Source of the DNA: Rhizopus sp. PT2906
Lineage: Eukaryota > Mucoromycota > Mucoromycetes > Mucorales > Rhizopodaceae
DNA: 64,000 nucleotides
Direction: 5' to 3'
Assembly (NCBI GenBank): GCA_025529335.1
Contig: JAMYHX010000029.1
Coordinates: 107,759 to 171,758 of the forward strand
In this document: one piece after another, positions 22,569 to 32,873 of the stretch
How the letters are laid out: each line of letters opens with the position of its first letter
Position numbering within the stretch: the first letter of the stretch is position 1
The notes under the pieces: generated by a model
Told to the model about the DNA's origin: nothing
Database searches by the model: none
What the model saw: only the letters and a program-made list of their open reading frames with translations
Translations under genes and position numbers: made by a program

Positions 22569-23742
22569 AAAGAGGTAAAAAAAAGCCATAAAGCATCGAT
22601 ATGTGTGAAAATGATATAATCATGAGTAAAACATAGTATGATTTTAACAAAATTGTAATCAAGAAAGTTATACATTATGTATATTTGCTTAACATATAGG
22701 CTATATATACTATAAAGTTGATTTTACTTAGTGCTACAAGAATTTGGTGTAATGGCAGCCTTTAGCTATCCCTGCAAGGTTTTCTGTGTACTATGGTATT
22801 TTACGAACTTAGGCCGTGGGCACAGGTATATGCTGATCTTTTAAGTCGCCGAATTTACTCGCATAGAGTGCGTACCAGGTCATGATGTAGATCAATTACA
22901 AATGATCCGGGTACAAGGTAAACATGTTCATGCAATGCTCTATTGAATATGCCACAAAATTCTTGCATTAATGTGAATGAAGGGTTGATTGAGAGTGTAG
23001 GAGTGTTAACTATTTAGGCGGTCCATTGCTTCCAGTATACTACTAGGAATTATATTGTAGCCAAGTATAAGCATTTTGGATAATCTTGCTTTTATTAAGT
23101 GATTCATCGAAGAAAGCTACAGTATGTAGCTGTGTTTTAAATAGAGGCTTGACGAGCCGACTTGAATGTAGCTGTAGTGCAATGTTCAAGCTAAAAATAA
23201 GTTTGTGTATGTGCTCTGCAACTGCATGATATTCTAGAACGACTGTGTTGCATTTTCTTTTAATTGATCTGTTTGTTGGTTTCTAGAAGTAATGCAAAAA
23301 CGGTTGTACAAACATACAAAAGGTCATATGACAGATACGCCATCCTAATAAGCGAAATAGTGAGCACCTGCAAGGGCATTTTAATTAATAAAGTGACTTA
23401 ATAGCAATTATGGGGCTTTCAAGCTTCCAGGGGGTATTTTGTTTATTGCTTAAGAAAAGTGCTGTCCTTGTATTCAAAAGTCTATATTTTTTTGTTATAT
23501 AAATATACACATGGATCACTAAACTATTTCTTGGAGGTACAGAGAAAGAGAGGGGAAGGAAGAACACGATCCAGCATCATGGTCGCTATGGTGTCACTTC
23601 GTCAACAGACGTCATTTTAGCTCACCCTTCTCTCCTTTCTCTTTTTCTCGCTTGTCTTCCTTTTTTAGTAATGTTATACATTTAAGCGGTTTATGTGGTA
23701 CCTTGCCATTTACATAAATAAGGAAGCTCAAGATTTTGCAAG
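22569..23742. other. intergenic
   Basis: About 1.2 kb without a supported gene. The last 40 bp contain acataaataag, a possible TATA element of the cysteine-rich peptide gene. Some stretches around 22740-22900 are less AT-rich and may be decayed coding sequence. Confidence 0.4.
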
Positions 23743-23976
23743 ATGCTAGTTCTTTCTCAAATGAAGTTGATCTACGTTTTTTGTTTCTTTACTTTGCTCT
23801 TAATTGCTACTCAACAAGTGAGTGCTGCATGTGGTGCTGAAGGTTCATGTCATGGTTTCGGAGGCGGAGAGTTGTGTAATGACAGATGCAAACGATGCTC
23901 TGGCCCTACTGGAAAATACAAACGGGGAGCCTGTTGTGGTACTTTGAAACAAGCTTGCTGCTGCTATTACAGCTAA
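23743..23976 (+). CDS. secreted cysteine-rich peptide, defensin-like (CS-alpha-beta pattern)
   Basis: Small intronless gene encoding 77 residues, or 71 if translation begins at the second Met at 23761, which gives a better signal peptide (MKLIYVFCFFTLLLIATQQ, cleavage likely after VSA). The mature part of about 49 residues has ten cysteines. The order SC, CNDRC (C-x3-C), GACC and a terminal CCC that includes C-x-C fits the C...CxxxC...GxC...CxC scaffold of CS-alpha-beta defensins, with four extra cysteines that could form two more disulfides. It is basic (KR, KYKR). A role as antimicrobial or signalling peptide is inference; knottin-like inhibitors are an alternative. The gene is isolated, in an element-rich stretch. 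Confidence 0.7.
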   Translation: MLVLSQMKLIYVFCFFTLLLIATQQVSAACGAEGSCHGFGGGELCNDRCKRCSGPTGKYKRGACCGTLKQACCCYYS

Positions 23977-24335
23977 TTAATGATGTGATGTGTTTAACTT
24001 TATAAAGCAGTTGCTTTATAAAATTGAAAATTGAAAAATAAAAATGTCTGTCTCCACTCCTCTGTCTTCTTGTTTGGGGTTTTAATTCATATGTAGACGT
24101 GTTACATGCTCTAATTATCAATTACAGCAAATGATCATCAAGAGGCAGCAGGGTGTAATGAAAAACACAAGTCCAACACTTAGAGAGCTCATTTTTTGCG
24201 TTTTTGCGCCTCAAATGAAATGCAATAATTTCGTTCAATCAAAGCTTTTTTTGGATTTTAATATGTACAAGATTGTACAGCCATTATACTATTACAATCA
24301 AATAAAGCCTATTTCTCTTTTCTTGTTTCTTCTAT
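23977..24335. other. intergenic
   Basis: Between the 3' ends of the peptide gene and prohibitin, which converge. Contains a perfect-looking ttataaagcaa/ttgctttataa inverted repeat near 24000 that could act in 3'-end formation. Nothing else seen. Confidence 0.4.
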
Positions 24336-25266
24336 TTAAGCATTTCCAACATTCAAAAGCAAGTTAGAGCCTTCGCCCTTACCACTAGGTAAATAAGCCA
24401 CTTTGGAGGTTTGTGATAATGTCTGTGCAATATCCTTCGAGGCTTCAATCTTTCTAAAGGCAATGAAACCTTCACCGGCCTTGGCAAGTGCTGAAGAAAT
24501 CATTTCGGCAGCTTGAGCATCACCTTCAGCACGAATAATAGCTGCTTGTTTTTCTTGTTCGGCACGTTCTACAACAAATTTGGCACGTTCTGCTTCTTGT
24601 TGGGCAATTTGCTTTTGTTCAACAGCGTTGGTGAACTCTTTACCAAAGGTCATGTGTGTCTATGAATAGTTTAGTATTTTGAATGATGATCAACATTGTA
24701 ACTTACAATGGACACATCTTCCAAGGCAATATTGAATTCTCTAGCACGCTTATATAATTCCTCACGGATCTTTGCAGAAACAACTTCACGTTGAGTAATC
24801 AATTCAGAGGCATCAAATTGCGCAACGATAGACTTCAAGACTTCGTTACCAATAGATGGTAAAACTCTTTCATCATAATCTTCACCCAAGTTTTGATAAA
24901 TGGTTGATAAATTCTTGAGTTCAGGACGGTGCAATACACGAAGTGTCAAGGAGACCATTTGCATATCTTTAGAACCAGTGGTGGTAGAGATGTTACGAGG
25001 CTTGGTACGAACATCAAACAGGACTGCACGTTGAAGCCAAGGAACCAAAAAGTGTGTGCCTTCTCCAACTGAGGTGGGCTTGACACCTTGAATACGGTCG
25101 AAAATGACAGCGCGGTAACCACCCTGGACTATAGTGTATATAATATTTAGAAATGGAAATGACACAATCAATGAATCTTACCATCATACATGGACGATTG
25201 AATACCGCCAACAACAAGACCGGCAGGAATAGCAAGCTTTGCAATTTTCTCGAGAATAGCAGCCAT
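24336..25266 (-). CDS. PHB1: prohibitin-1
   Basis: Inner mitochondrial membrane scaffold that assembles with PHB2 into ring complexes stabilising respiratory proteins. Three exons. The first encodes MAAILEKIAKLAIPAGLVV, the membrane anchor. The second holds the PHB/SPFH domain: GGYRAVIFDRIQGV, GEGTHFLVPWLQRAVLFDVR, TKPRNISTTTGSKDMQMV and VLPSIGNEVLKSIVAQFDAS. The third is the coiled coil FGKEFTNAVEQKQIAQQEAE and the conserved AYLPSG. Length of about 275 residues is standard. The mitochondrial AYLPSGK and absence of the longer N-terminus identify PHB1 rather than PHB2. Downstream of VPS27 on the same strand, 115 bp apart. Confidence 0.95.
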
Positions 25267-25380
25267 GATTCAATGAGTTTTTTATTTTAAAAAAAAAGAA
25301 AAGAAAGAGCTGTTTTTTTATCACCCAGGTTCAACAGCCAATGTGACTTTCAATTAGAAATATTCGGCTACGGAATTTTC

Positions 25381-27108
25381 TCACAGGTCAATAAGGGGCG
25401 CATCGGCAACAGGACTCTTTTGCTCTGGTTGATGTGAAATTGGTGTTGTTAATGAAGTATTGTCATTTGTCAGTGGTGAAGAGCGATAATAGTCATATGG
25501 GTAATACTGTTGTTGTTGTTGTTGTTGAGAAAGGTGAGGTTGAGAATAGTAGTTATTGTCTATGGGTGTTGGCAAAGTATAGGGTTGATGGCGAGCAATT
25601 TGTTCTTCCAATAGTCGATCATATGCTTTCACAACCATATTCAATTTTTGATGTATTTCAATCAATGCACTATGTTTACGTATAGTTTCATCCAAATTCT
25701 TGACCAGCTTTGGTTGAAGTGTTCCGACCTGAGTATATAACTGATTAATCTGTGGATCACTAGACACATCTCCTCCGGATGCAGCCACTCTATCCATTAA
25801 TGTAGAGAATAGCAAGATATTTTCCATTTCTACCGAAGTCAAATCATCTCGGTTAACCTTTTCTTCTTGCTTTGAAATTTCAAGGTCTTTCAACGAGGCA
25901 GCAATGGCAGCTGCTAAATCTGGATCATCTTCTACGGCAGGCTCTTGTTGCTTTGTCTCAGTCTTGACATATCCTGGTCCATAACTGTTCTTTTGCTGTT
26001 CTGCTTCCTTCAGGGACAGTTCAATCGCTTTTTTTAAATCATCATCAAAATCATTCTCTGGTTGTGGTTGTGGAATATTGGTTGTCTTGGCATTGATGCT
26101 TGGCGCAGCGGCTGGTTTGGACGTTGACCCAGCCTTTTCTAATTTTACTTTGATGTAGCATCCATCACATACACGTACAGGTTCATTGATGGCTAGTTGA
26201 GGTAAAGGCAATGATTTAGCAGAGCATTGCTGGCAGAAAGTTCCACCACATCGACGACAGTGATGCTATATGTTGTTGTCGTCAGCTCAAGCATTTCCTC
26301 AGTATGCTCTATTTACCTTTCTATTCGTAATTGTGAATGGTGTACGGCATCTTTCACAGACATCCGAATCTGACCATTCAGGTGCCTATTGTTGTGTTGA
26401 TGTCAGTTTTTTGACCAAATAAACCATTCTATTTTACTTACAGCAGCTGTTTCTAAAAATATTGCATCCAAGTTTTCTCGAACAGGAGGAAATTGGGTTC
26501 CTTCTGCTTTCAAGAGAGCATAGGTATCATACATATAACTCAAATCTCGATTGTTTCTTGAGGCCATACCCCAGGTTTGAATGATTTCCAACAGCTTGTT
26601 CTTTACATCTATATTACAGCCCGTCTGGTGTGCCACACACATATATATATGAGTTATACATCCTTTTTATCTTTAAAAAAACACACTTACAGGTGCTTTT
26701 AATATCAATACAAGTTCATCCATAAACTCTCTTGATGCTATCTCTCTTAAAAAGGTATTACCACCGTTCTTGACACATGTATCCACTAGCTGATGTATAA
26801 CAATAAGCACAACAATATCCAAAATAAATATGACTTACAGAAAGCGTAGCAAGCTGAACATTTGGGTTCTTGTGTGTCAACCTTTTCTTTAAAGAACGCA
26901 TAGCGTCCTTGGAATTTACTTTCTTACTTCTAATCTGGTCGCTTATTTCCAAATAGAGTGGTAGGTTTTCTTGGCCAACTGGCAATAACTCTGAGGTAGC
27001 TTTTTCTATATATAGAGTTGTTAATAGCCCTACAATATAATATATCAATATCGTCTTTTATTATTACCTACAACTTCATCAAAAGGGCTTGAATTCCACC
27101 AAGACATT
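25381..27108 (-). CDS. VPS27: VPS27, ESCRT-0 subunit
   Basis: Endosomal adaptor that binds PI3P and ubiquitinated cargo and recruits clathrin and ESCRT-I. Exon order gives a VHS domain (starting MSWWNSSPFDEVV, then KATSELLPVGQEN, LKKRLTHKNPNVQLATL, ELVLILKAP), then a FYVE finger with the WxxD motif (PEWSDSD), the RKHHCRRCGGTFC basic patch and RVCDGC, then two ubiquitin-interacting motifs (DLKKAIELSLKEA, DLAAAIAASLKDL), a helical GAT-like region (ILLFSTLMDRVAASG), a Gln/Tyr-rich tail and a C-terminal clathrin box, PLIDL. About 500 residues, somewhat shorter than yeast Vps27. At least six exons; the start is the Met at 27108. Confidence 0.93.
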
Positions 27109-27218
27109 ATTTTGTTTTTATAACAAAGAAAAAGAGAGGTATACAATGCAAGTTTTCTTGGTACAATTTTCACACTTTAAATTCAGACAATGCTGGTTAT
27201 TTTTCGGACCTGTAAAAG

Positions 27219-27452
27219 TTGGTCAATAGACCAGAGGATAAGCCGACAAGTAAGGATATCACCCGCCCACCCACTCCTTATCAAGACCTCGCTCATCAAG
27301 ATCAAATAGTATGTATTGTCACTGTATTTCTTTTATTGGTTTTATTAGTTTTAAATTTCGCTATTTTAAATAAAAAAGCTGCCTCTTGGATAACAAATCT
27401 TTTTTTTGGCCAACACTACATGCACCAGAAAATGCGCCAGGAAATAGGCTAA
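27219..27452 (+). CDS. possible small membrane protein
   Basis: Open frame of about 77 codons without an ATG at its start (it opens after a TAA; the first usable codon is TTG). It reads RPPTPYQDLAHQDQ followed by one hydrophobic segment, IVCIVTVFLLLVLLVLNFAI, and a short polar tail ending QEIG. It sits between VPS27, transcribed away from it, and a repeat. An upstream exon supplying the ATG may exist. Alternatively the hydrophobic stretch is an intron, since gtatgt and ttattag flank it. Function unknown. Confidence 0.3.
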   Translation: MVNRPEDKPTSKDITRPPTPYQDLAHQDQIVCIVTVFLLLVLLVLNFAILNKKAASWITNLFFGQHYMHQKMRQEIG

Positions 27453-27464
27453 TGCTATGAACGC

Positions 27465-27790
27465 TTCTTCTAGGCACTACATATGACATCGTTTTACAAC
27501 TTTACACTACCAATACCTCTGCTTAACCCAAGGCTGTCCTCTTCACTCTCTCTGATATAAAATACGAATTCATCATAATTACACGTGAATGATCTTGATT
27601 CTTTGTTGATAGAACTGACAACATGAAATTAGAATAAATATCACCATTTCTTTTTTATCTCTTTCTTCTTCTTGAAAAGAACCAATCCAAGTCAGTAACT
27701 TCATAAAGTCATGTTTGGCGTGACGCTGCACATTGGAGTAGTTTTGTTGGATTACATCATATGTAATAGGTAGAGATAGTACCTGTAGTG
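27465..27790 (+). repeat. dispersed repeat, copy 2
   Basis: Second copy of the segment at 9470-9760, same orientation, about 70 percent alike by eye, again directly upstream of a broken coding region. Shared anchors: ggcactacatatg, aaggctgtcct, tcttgattctttgttgat and tgacgctgcacat. Confidence 0.55.
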
Positions 27791-27824
27791 TTTCCTTTAA
27801 TTTTTTTTTGTCTTCTTCGGAAAC

Positions 27825-29025
27825 ATGACTGAACTATATTCTTGCAATAAAGGTTTTGCAAGTGGCGCCGTCATATTGTTAAAAAAGATGTGTCCGTATT
27901 GCGAGGAACCATTCAACAGGTTTCAAAACATGAAAAGGCACATATTCAATATTCATGGCAAGGACATCACAGTATCGCGCTCGAAAAAAGATCATGGCAA
28001 ATCAGCACACGGAATTCCAACGCATGTCTACAATACAAACAATGTGAAAAAATGCAAAGAAAATATCACAACCATTATCAAAGTCTCTTGCCCAGGCTGT
28101 CGTGACACGTTCGACACTGTTTCAGGACTCGCACATCACGTCGACGACATCCATATAAAAATATCACCGTCGCTTGAGAATCTTCCTAAAGAAAAAACGA
28201 TGTTTCTTAGATGGTCAGGGTATTTCAAGCAAATTCCACGATTATCATCAATTGTGTATTCTTGCGTCGCGTACGACTGAATTTGCCATCAAAAGCCACT
28301 TCAACGAACTTATGGCTATGCCTGGTATCCTTGTATTCCAGCAACGAAGGGACGATTATAATGATTTACCGACTGACCTTTTTCCATCCACCTTGTTGAC
28401 AACTACGCGCAAGGAAACCCTGGTCAAGTATAGGCGCGCCACATTCCAATCACACGTTAGATTAGCGCTTCAATCGATCATTTAACGGTTTGTGGATGGA
28501 AACATCACGTAAACACGAGCTAAAATCGAGCTCCTATCACTTTGCGAACCAGTTGTGAAGTCTTCACCACAAGATTCTATTGGACCAACTAAAAACGAAT
28601 GTGCTGTTATCATGGCAATTGTTTCCTTACTCTCGTATCTATACGACTATGACATGAAGCCGCTTTCAGAAGTACATCTGATATCCAGCTACACCCATTC
28701 ATTTATGCATAGCCTTTTATCAGCAAAGAAGCCTGCAAAAGTTGCGCATTGCTCGAATGTAGTTCCAGAAGAGTTTGACGACACCATCGATCGACCAGAT
28801 TACAAAATTGACGTTTATGCATCATCTGGACACCGATTCTCGTACACGAATGCCTATGGCGAGGTTAAAAAGTGCAGCAATGTTTCACCCGCACTACTTA
28901 CCCAAGATTTCTATCGGCTGTGCATCTTCCTAACGGCCACGGAAAAATCTGTCCTCGACACGCTAACTGATCCTTCACCAAAACTCACGCTATTCACTGT
29001 CTCCAGATGCACCGTCGACTCATGA
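27825..29025 (+). pseudogene. broken C2H2 zinc-finger gene, element-associated
   Basis: The first frame starts at an ATG (27825) and encodes two C2H2 fingers: CPYCEEPFNRFQNMKRH...H and CPGCRDTFDTVSGLAHH...H. It runs to a stop at 28280. The natural continuation (TTEFAIKSHFNEL, LPTDLFPSTLL, KYRRATFQSHVRLAL) is in another frame, so there is a frameshift near 28250. That frame then crosses two TAA codons (about 28483 and 28510) before a further open stretch, NECAVIMAIVSLLSYLYDYD to 29025. With a shift and two stops it is decayed. It may be the DNA-binding part of a transposon-derived family; that is inference. An open stretch at 29007-29273 could be its tail. Confidence 0.6.
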
Positions 29026-29495
29026 TGCCCGAAGTCAGTTCCGATCCATTGTCCTTCCTTTTGAATATGCTACCTAGGAAAAAACCACGCTCCTTTCAAG
29101 CCGCTCTTGCATGGATCCTCCATTGGCCAGCTATCTGTACTCTCGTTCAAGAACTCGACAATCTTTATCATCAAAAGAATCTGCCTTCTCTACCCTCCTC
29201 ACCTTGGGCAGAGGCTCCTTCTTTTTTCTCGCTAGTGTGTCATACACTTGGTCTAATATCATTTGTTCCATAACTTTTTTACCCTTGATCCCATAAAGGT
29301 TTTTAGTCACCAATTCTAATTCTTTTCTGATCTGCCTCGGGAGGAGAGGATATATTATTATAACGTGCGCCCATTTGAGGTTTTATTTGTAAATTAAGAG
29401 ATTGTTTAACGGTATCTAAAGTAAAACTTAATTTGTCTGATAATCCTTTTTAGTACGAAAATATTTCTTGGTATTTCAATTTGAAAGTCAGTTGG

Positions 29496-30025
29496 TCAAG
29501 AGGTTGACGCAATGATCATGATGGTACAAGTAAAGATAGCCAATATGCCGACCATGACGAAGCTTCCCCATCCTGCCTGTACAAAAGTTGCTTGTTTGAT
29601 AAGCAATCTTTGGTTCTTAAAATACTTGCCAACACCCACAAACAAGCACCCCAAGCCAACAGCAATAAACACGTATCCAATCGGTCGTGTTGGATGGTTA
29701 TTGATTGCCTCTTCTGAAGGATCTGGCAGTCGGAGCCTCAGAAGAACGGTAAATCCTACGGAAGGGGGAGTGAACCATTAACACAAATTTAAAAAGAAAA
29801 AAAGAAACCCAAACCCAAGATGATAAGTGTACATGAAAGCCGAAGCCAAGTAAGCCAGTTTCGTTCGTTCGCAAGCATATCTCTTGCCATACTGACATCA
29901 TTACTTGTCAATATAGAGTAATCGAATATATCTTCTATGAGGTTTGTCTCAAATATTTGACTTTTTGGTGCAAGATCTGCTTGCTCTGGAATTGTGATGG
30001 TTGACGGTCCTGCCTCATTGCTCAT
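29496..30025 (-). CDS. DUF202 three-helix membrane protein
   Basis: Small integral membrane protein of the DUF202 family (related to bacterial YidH and the membrane part of Vtc-type proteins). Two exons. Exon 1 has a 45-residue polar N-terminus (MSNEAGPSTI) and the family signature ANERNWLTWLRLSCTLIILG. Exon 2, spliced G|GA, completes the helix as FTVLLRLRLPD, then RPIGYVFIAVGLGCLFVGVG and VMVGILAIFTCTIMIIAS. Three transmembrane helices; about 155 residues. The 5' splice site is gtttgg, a weak but workable GT. It faces BCD1 with only 88 bp between start codons. Vacuolar or ER location is a guess. Confidence 0.8.
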
Positions 30026-30113
30026 GTTGACACTAGATAAAAAAAAAAAGGAAAGGCGCGCGGAAATCAAAAACTTTTTTTCTTTTTTCTATAGCTTTGT
30101 TTGTATAATAAAT
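30026..30113. promoter_or_regulatory. compact bidirectional promoter
   Basis: Only 88 bp separate the ATG of the DUF202 gene (-) from the ATG of BCD1 (+). The gap holds A- and T-runs and an AAGGCGCGCGG block but no clear TATA box. Co-regulation is inferred from spacing alone. Confidence 0.5.
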
Positions 30114-31376
30114 ATGAACTCATCGTTAGATCCATCAGTCAATGGTCAAACATCAAAAGAATGCGAGATCTGTCATGCTGAGGATTGGAAATATACCTGC
30201 CCACGTTGCTTGATCCACACTTGTTCAGTTCCTTGTGTCAAGAAACATAAGCTTGATACCCAATGTTCTGGTGAAAGAGACAAAACAGCCTATGTTCCTT
30301 TAAAGTCATATAACGAATCAACAATGATGAACGGTAAATGATGATAGTATATAGTTGGCTTACTTCTAATACGTACATGTATAGATTATACATATCTAGA
30401 AGACGTTTCAAGACAATCTGATAATCTAACCAGAGCAAGACGTGAATTGACATCAAAGAACATGAAACTAAAGCTCAGACAACTTCATAAGCAAGCCAAT
30501 TACTTGGGGATCAAATATTTTTCATTACCTGTGGGTATGACAAGGAATACAAAGAATCAGAGCAATTATAATCAAAAGTAAGGAGTGTGCTGTACAAGAG
30601 GGTTGTGTAACTAAATGCATTATATGTAAAGATCACGACAGATATATTGGACAATTGAAGTGAATTTCTATAGAAATAATGAAAAGAATCATTACTTGGA
30701 ACATGGGTAAGAAAAGAGATATCTTGTTACTGGCTCTATTAACTTTGATTATATGCATAGATTCCCTGGAAATAGGCCCTTTCATGACTTTTTTCACAAC
30801 ATGCTCTTTTCCGAGACACCTCGTGGAAAGGATTCGTTTAGCATCATGAGACATGAATTAAAATATTTTATTGATGCTGGTCTTGAACAGTTTAGAGTCG
30901 CATTGAAGAAAGAAAAGGCACCAAGAGGAGAGTTTGTGGATGTGACGGGCATACTGGATATGTCCTTTTTGGATACATTAAGAGGGGAGACAGTAGTAGA
31001 GTATCCAACGTTTTATGTTTGGTTAAAAGATGATCCTCAGCCTAGTGAGATACTATCATTAGAAGAAAAGCGTGTGTTGATTCGACCATTAAAACGATCA
31101 CATGAGGAAGTGGATCATGAGAAAGAGCAAGATGAGAAGAGACTTAAGATGGACAATGAAGAAAACAAAACAGATGATACAGAAGAAGGTGAATTAGATG
31201 AAGAAAGTAAAGTGGATGAATTAGAAGAAGAAGAAAGTAAAGTGGACGAATTAGAAGAAGAAGAAGAAGAAGAAGAAGAAGAAGAAGAAGAAGAAGAAGA
31301 GAGCAGAATAGATGAGTTGGATGAATTAGAAGAGGAAAGTAGTGATGTTAAAGACAAAGAGAATACAAGTGAATAA
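30114..31376 (+). CDS. BCD1: BCD1, HIT-finger box C/D snoRNP assembly factor
   Basis: Nuclear factor needed for stability of box C/D snoRNAs. The N-terminal zf-HIT reads CEICHAEDWKYTCPRC, THTCSVPCVKKHKLDTQC-like spacing with eight metal ligands, then KTAYVPL, as in BCD1/ZNHIT6. Four exons. The intron ending tgtaaag|ATC gives SRQIYWTIEVNFY; the intron after EHG gives FPGNRPFHDFFHNML. DAGLEQFRVALKKE and FYVWLKDDPQP complete the conserved C-terminal domain. The end is strongly acidic: after EEGELDEESKVDELEEEE comes an uninterrupted Glu run made of GAA codons (about 31255-31300). The Glu run is a microsatellite likely to vary in length. Confidence 0.92.
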
Positions 31377-31607
31377 ATATTAAACACATACCCTTTTGTT
31401 GTATCATTCTTATTATTCTACTTGTCCTTTTTATGCTTATAATATGAAGGCACTCATTCAGTTTGAGTGCTGAATAATTTCTTAAAATAATCCATATTGC
31501 AATAATTACGCGCTTTGGAACTATTGCATCTCAGCAGTGATATTTATATCATTTTGTCTTGCTTTTTCTTTCCTTTTTTTTTTTTTTTCTTCTTCTTTAC
31601 ATTTAAA

Positions 31608-32857
31608 ATGATTATTAACGAATATCGTGTTATTAACAACTGTACTGAAAAGGAATATCAAGTTGGTAAAGAGCAACTATAAAGATGGAGAGAGAGCGTA
31701 TACTTACTTGGTTTCATCAAGCTCAATTATATGCCACTGCAATGGCATCTAAGAATTCAACTGGAGGAGGTGAAGGTGTAGAAGTACTCAAGAACGAACC
31801 TTATGAAAAACCTGGTGAAAAGGGTCAATATACCTATAAAATTTACCGCTTAGAATCTCGTGTGCCTTCCTTTATACGTGCTCTTGCTCCAGCTGGTTCA
31901 CTTGAACTTCATGAAGAAGTAAAAAAAAAAAAAATAGATTTATTCATCATTTAACTCATTTATATAATCTTAGGCATGGAATGCTTATCCTTATTGTAAA
32001 ACAGGTAAATAGACTACTATTGTAATGAAAAAAAAAGGAAGAAGGGGATAATTAAAGGAGAACTCTCTCTCTCTTTCTCTTTTTGTGTCTACCTTGGCAA
32101 GCCTTAATAATTTTGACGTAATTTATTAAGGGAGGGGGAAAGCGCGGAATTTAAAAGGAAAGAGATAAAGACGGGAAAAAGAGAGAGAGAGAGAGAAAGG
32201 GGGATATAAAGGAGAATATGAACTAACAGATTTATATAGTTTTAACGGTAATTTCTTAACAAGCAAAGGAGGTATACGGATATACTAATTATTTGATAGA
32301 ATGGTTATATGGGAGATAACTTTTCAATTGTTTATGAGACTTTACATGTTGATGGATCTCGTGGTGAAATAGAAAATGCGCTCAAGATTTCCGATGAGGA
32401 TCTCAAGAAGCGTAACGTGATCATAATTGATGTTGCAAATGATCCTATTGAGAAGAAAGATTATAAGCCTGATGAAGACCCAAAGACCTTTAAATCTGAA
32501 AAGACCGGTCGTGGTCCACTAACAGATCCTTTATGGAAACAAAAGTGTGAACCAGTTATGACTTGCTATAAGCTTGTCTATATCAAATTCAAATGGTTTG
32601 GGTTACAAGGAACCGTAGAAAAGTTCATTGCAAGTTCTATTCAAAACTTGTTTACCACTTTCCACAGGTACATTTATATTTACATTATAAGCATGAATAT
32701 GTTTATTGATATGCACTTATATAGACAACTATTCTGTTGGACAGACAAGTGGTATGGCTTGACAATTGAAGATATTAGAAAGATTGAAGAACAGACAAAG
32801 AGAGATTTGGACGAAAAGAGAAATGCAGGAGCTCCTGTTGCTGTTGAAAACAAGTAG
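31608..32857 (+). CDS. phosphatidylinositol transfer protein (class I PITP)
   Basis: START-like lipid carrier that moves PI and PC between membranes. Exons read MIINEYRVINNCTEKEYQV, then AQLYATAMASKNSTGGGEGV, EVLKNEPYEKPGEKGQYTYK, YRLESRVPSFIRALAP, AWNAYPYCK, then TVLTNGYMGDNF, WKQKCEPVMTCYKLVYIKF and QLFCWTDKWYGLTIEDIR, all classic PITP blocks. About 255 residues. The codons for V-L-T lie on an exon of just 8 nt (32240-32247) between a 235-nt intron and a 52-nt intron; without it neither phase nor motif fits. Metazoan-type PITPs are absent from yeasts but occur in early-diverging fungi (family knowledge). Its stop lies 16 bp from that of GatC. Confidence 0.93.
32005..32239 (+). other. long PITP intron with complementary CT and GA tracts
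   Basis: At 235 nt this intron is four times the local norm. It holds a CT-rich tract (32063-32084), a CCTTAATAA/TTATTAAGG inverted repeat (32102-32110 and 32123-32131) and a GA-rich tract (about 32175-32200). The arms are nested and mutually complementary, so the RNA could fold into one large hairpin just before the 8-nt exon. Confidence 0.65.
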
Positions 32858-32873
32858 ACTCTATACATATTGT

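Noticed and set aside
24000..24030. CRISPR-like or riboswitch-like structure
   Set aside because: Only a single short inverted repeat near a 3' end; no array of spaced repeats exists anywhere in the window, as expected for a eukaryote.
29131..29313. Minus-strand frame (MILDQVYDTLARKKKEP)
   Set aside because: Overlaps a plus-strand open stretch that may continue the broken zinc-finger gene; neither strand has decisive evidence, so it is not called.
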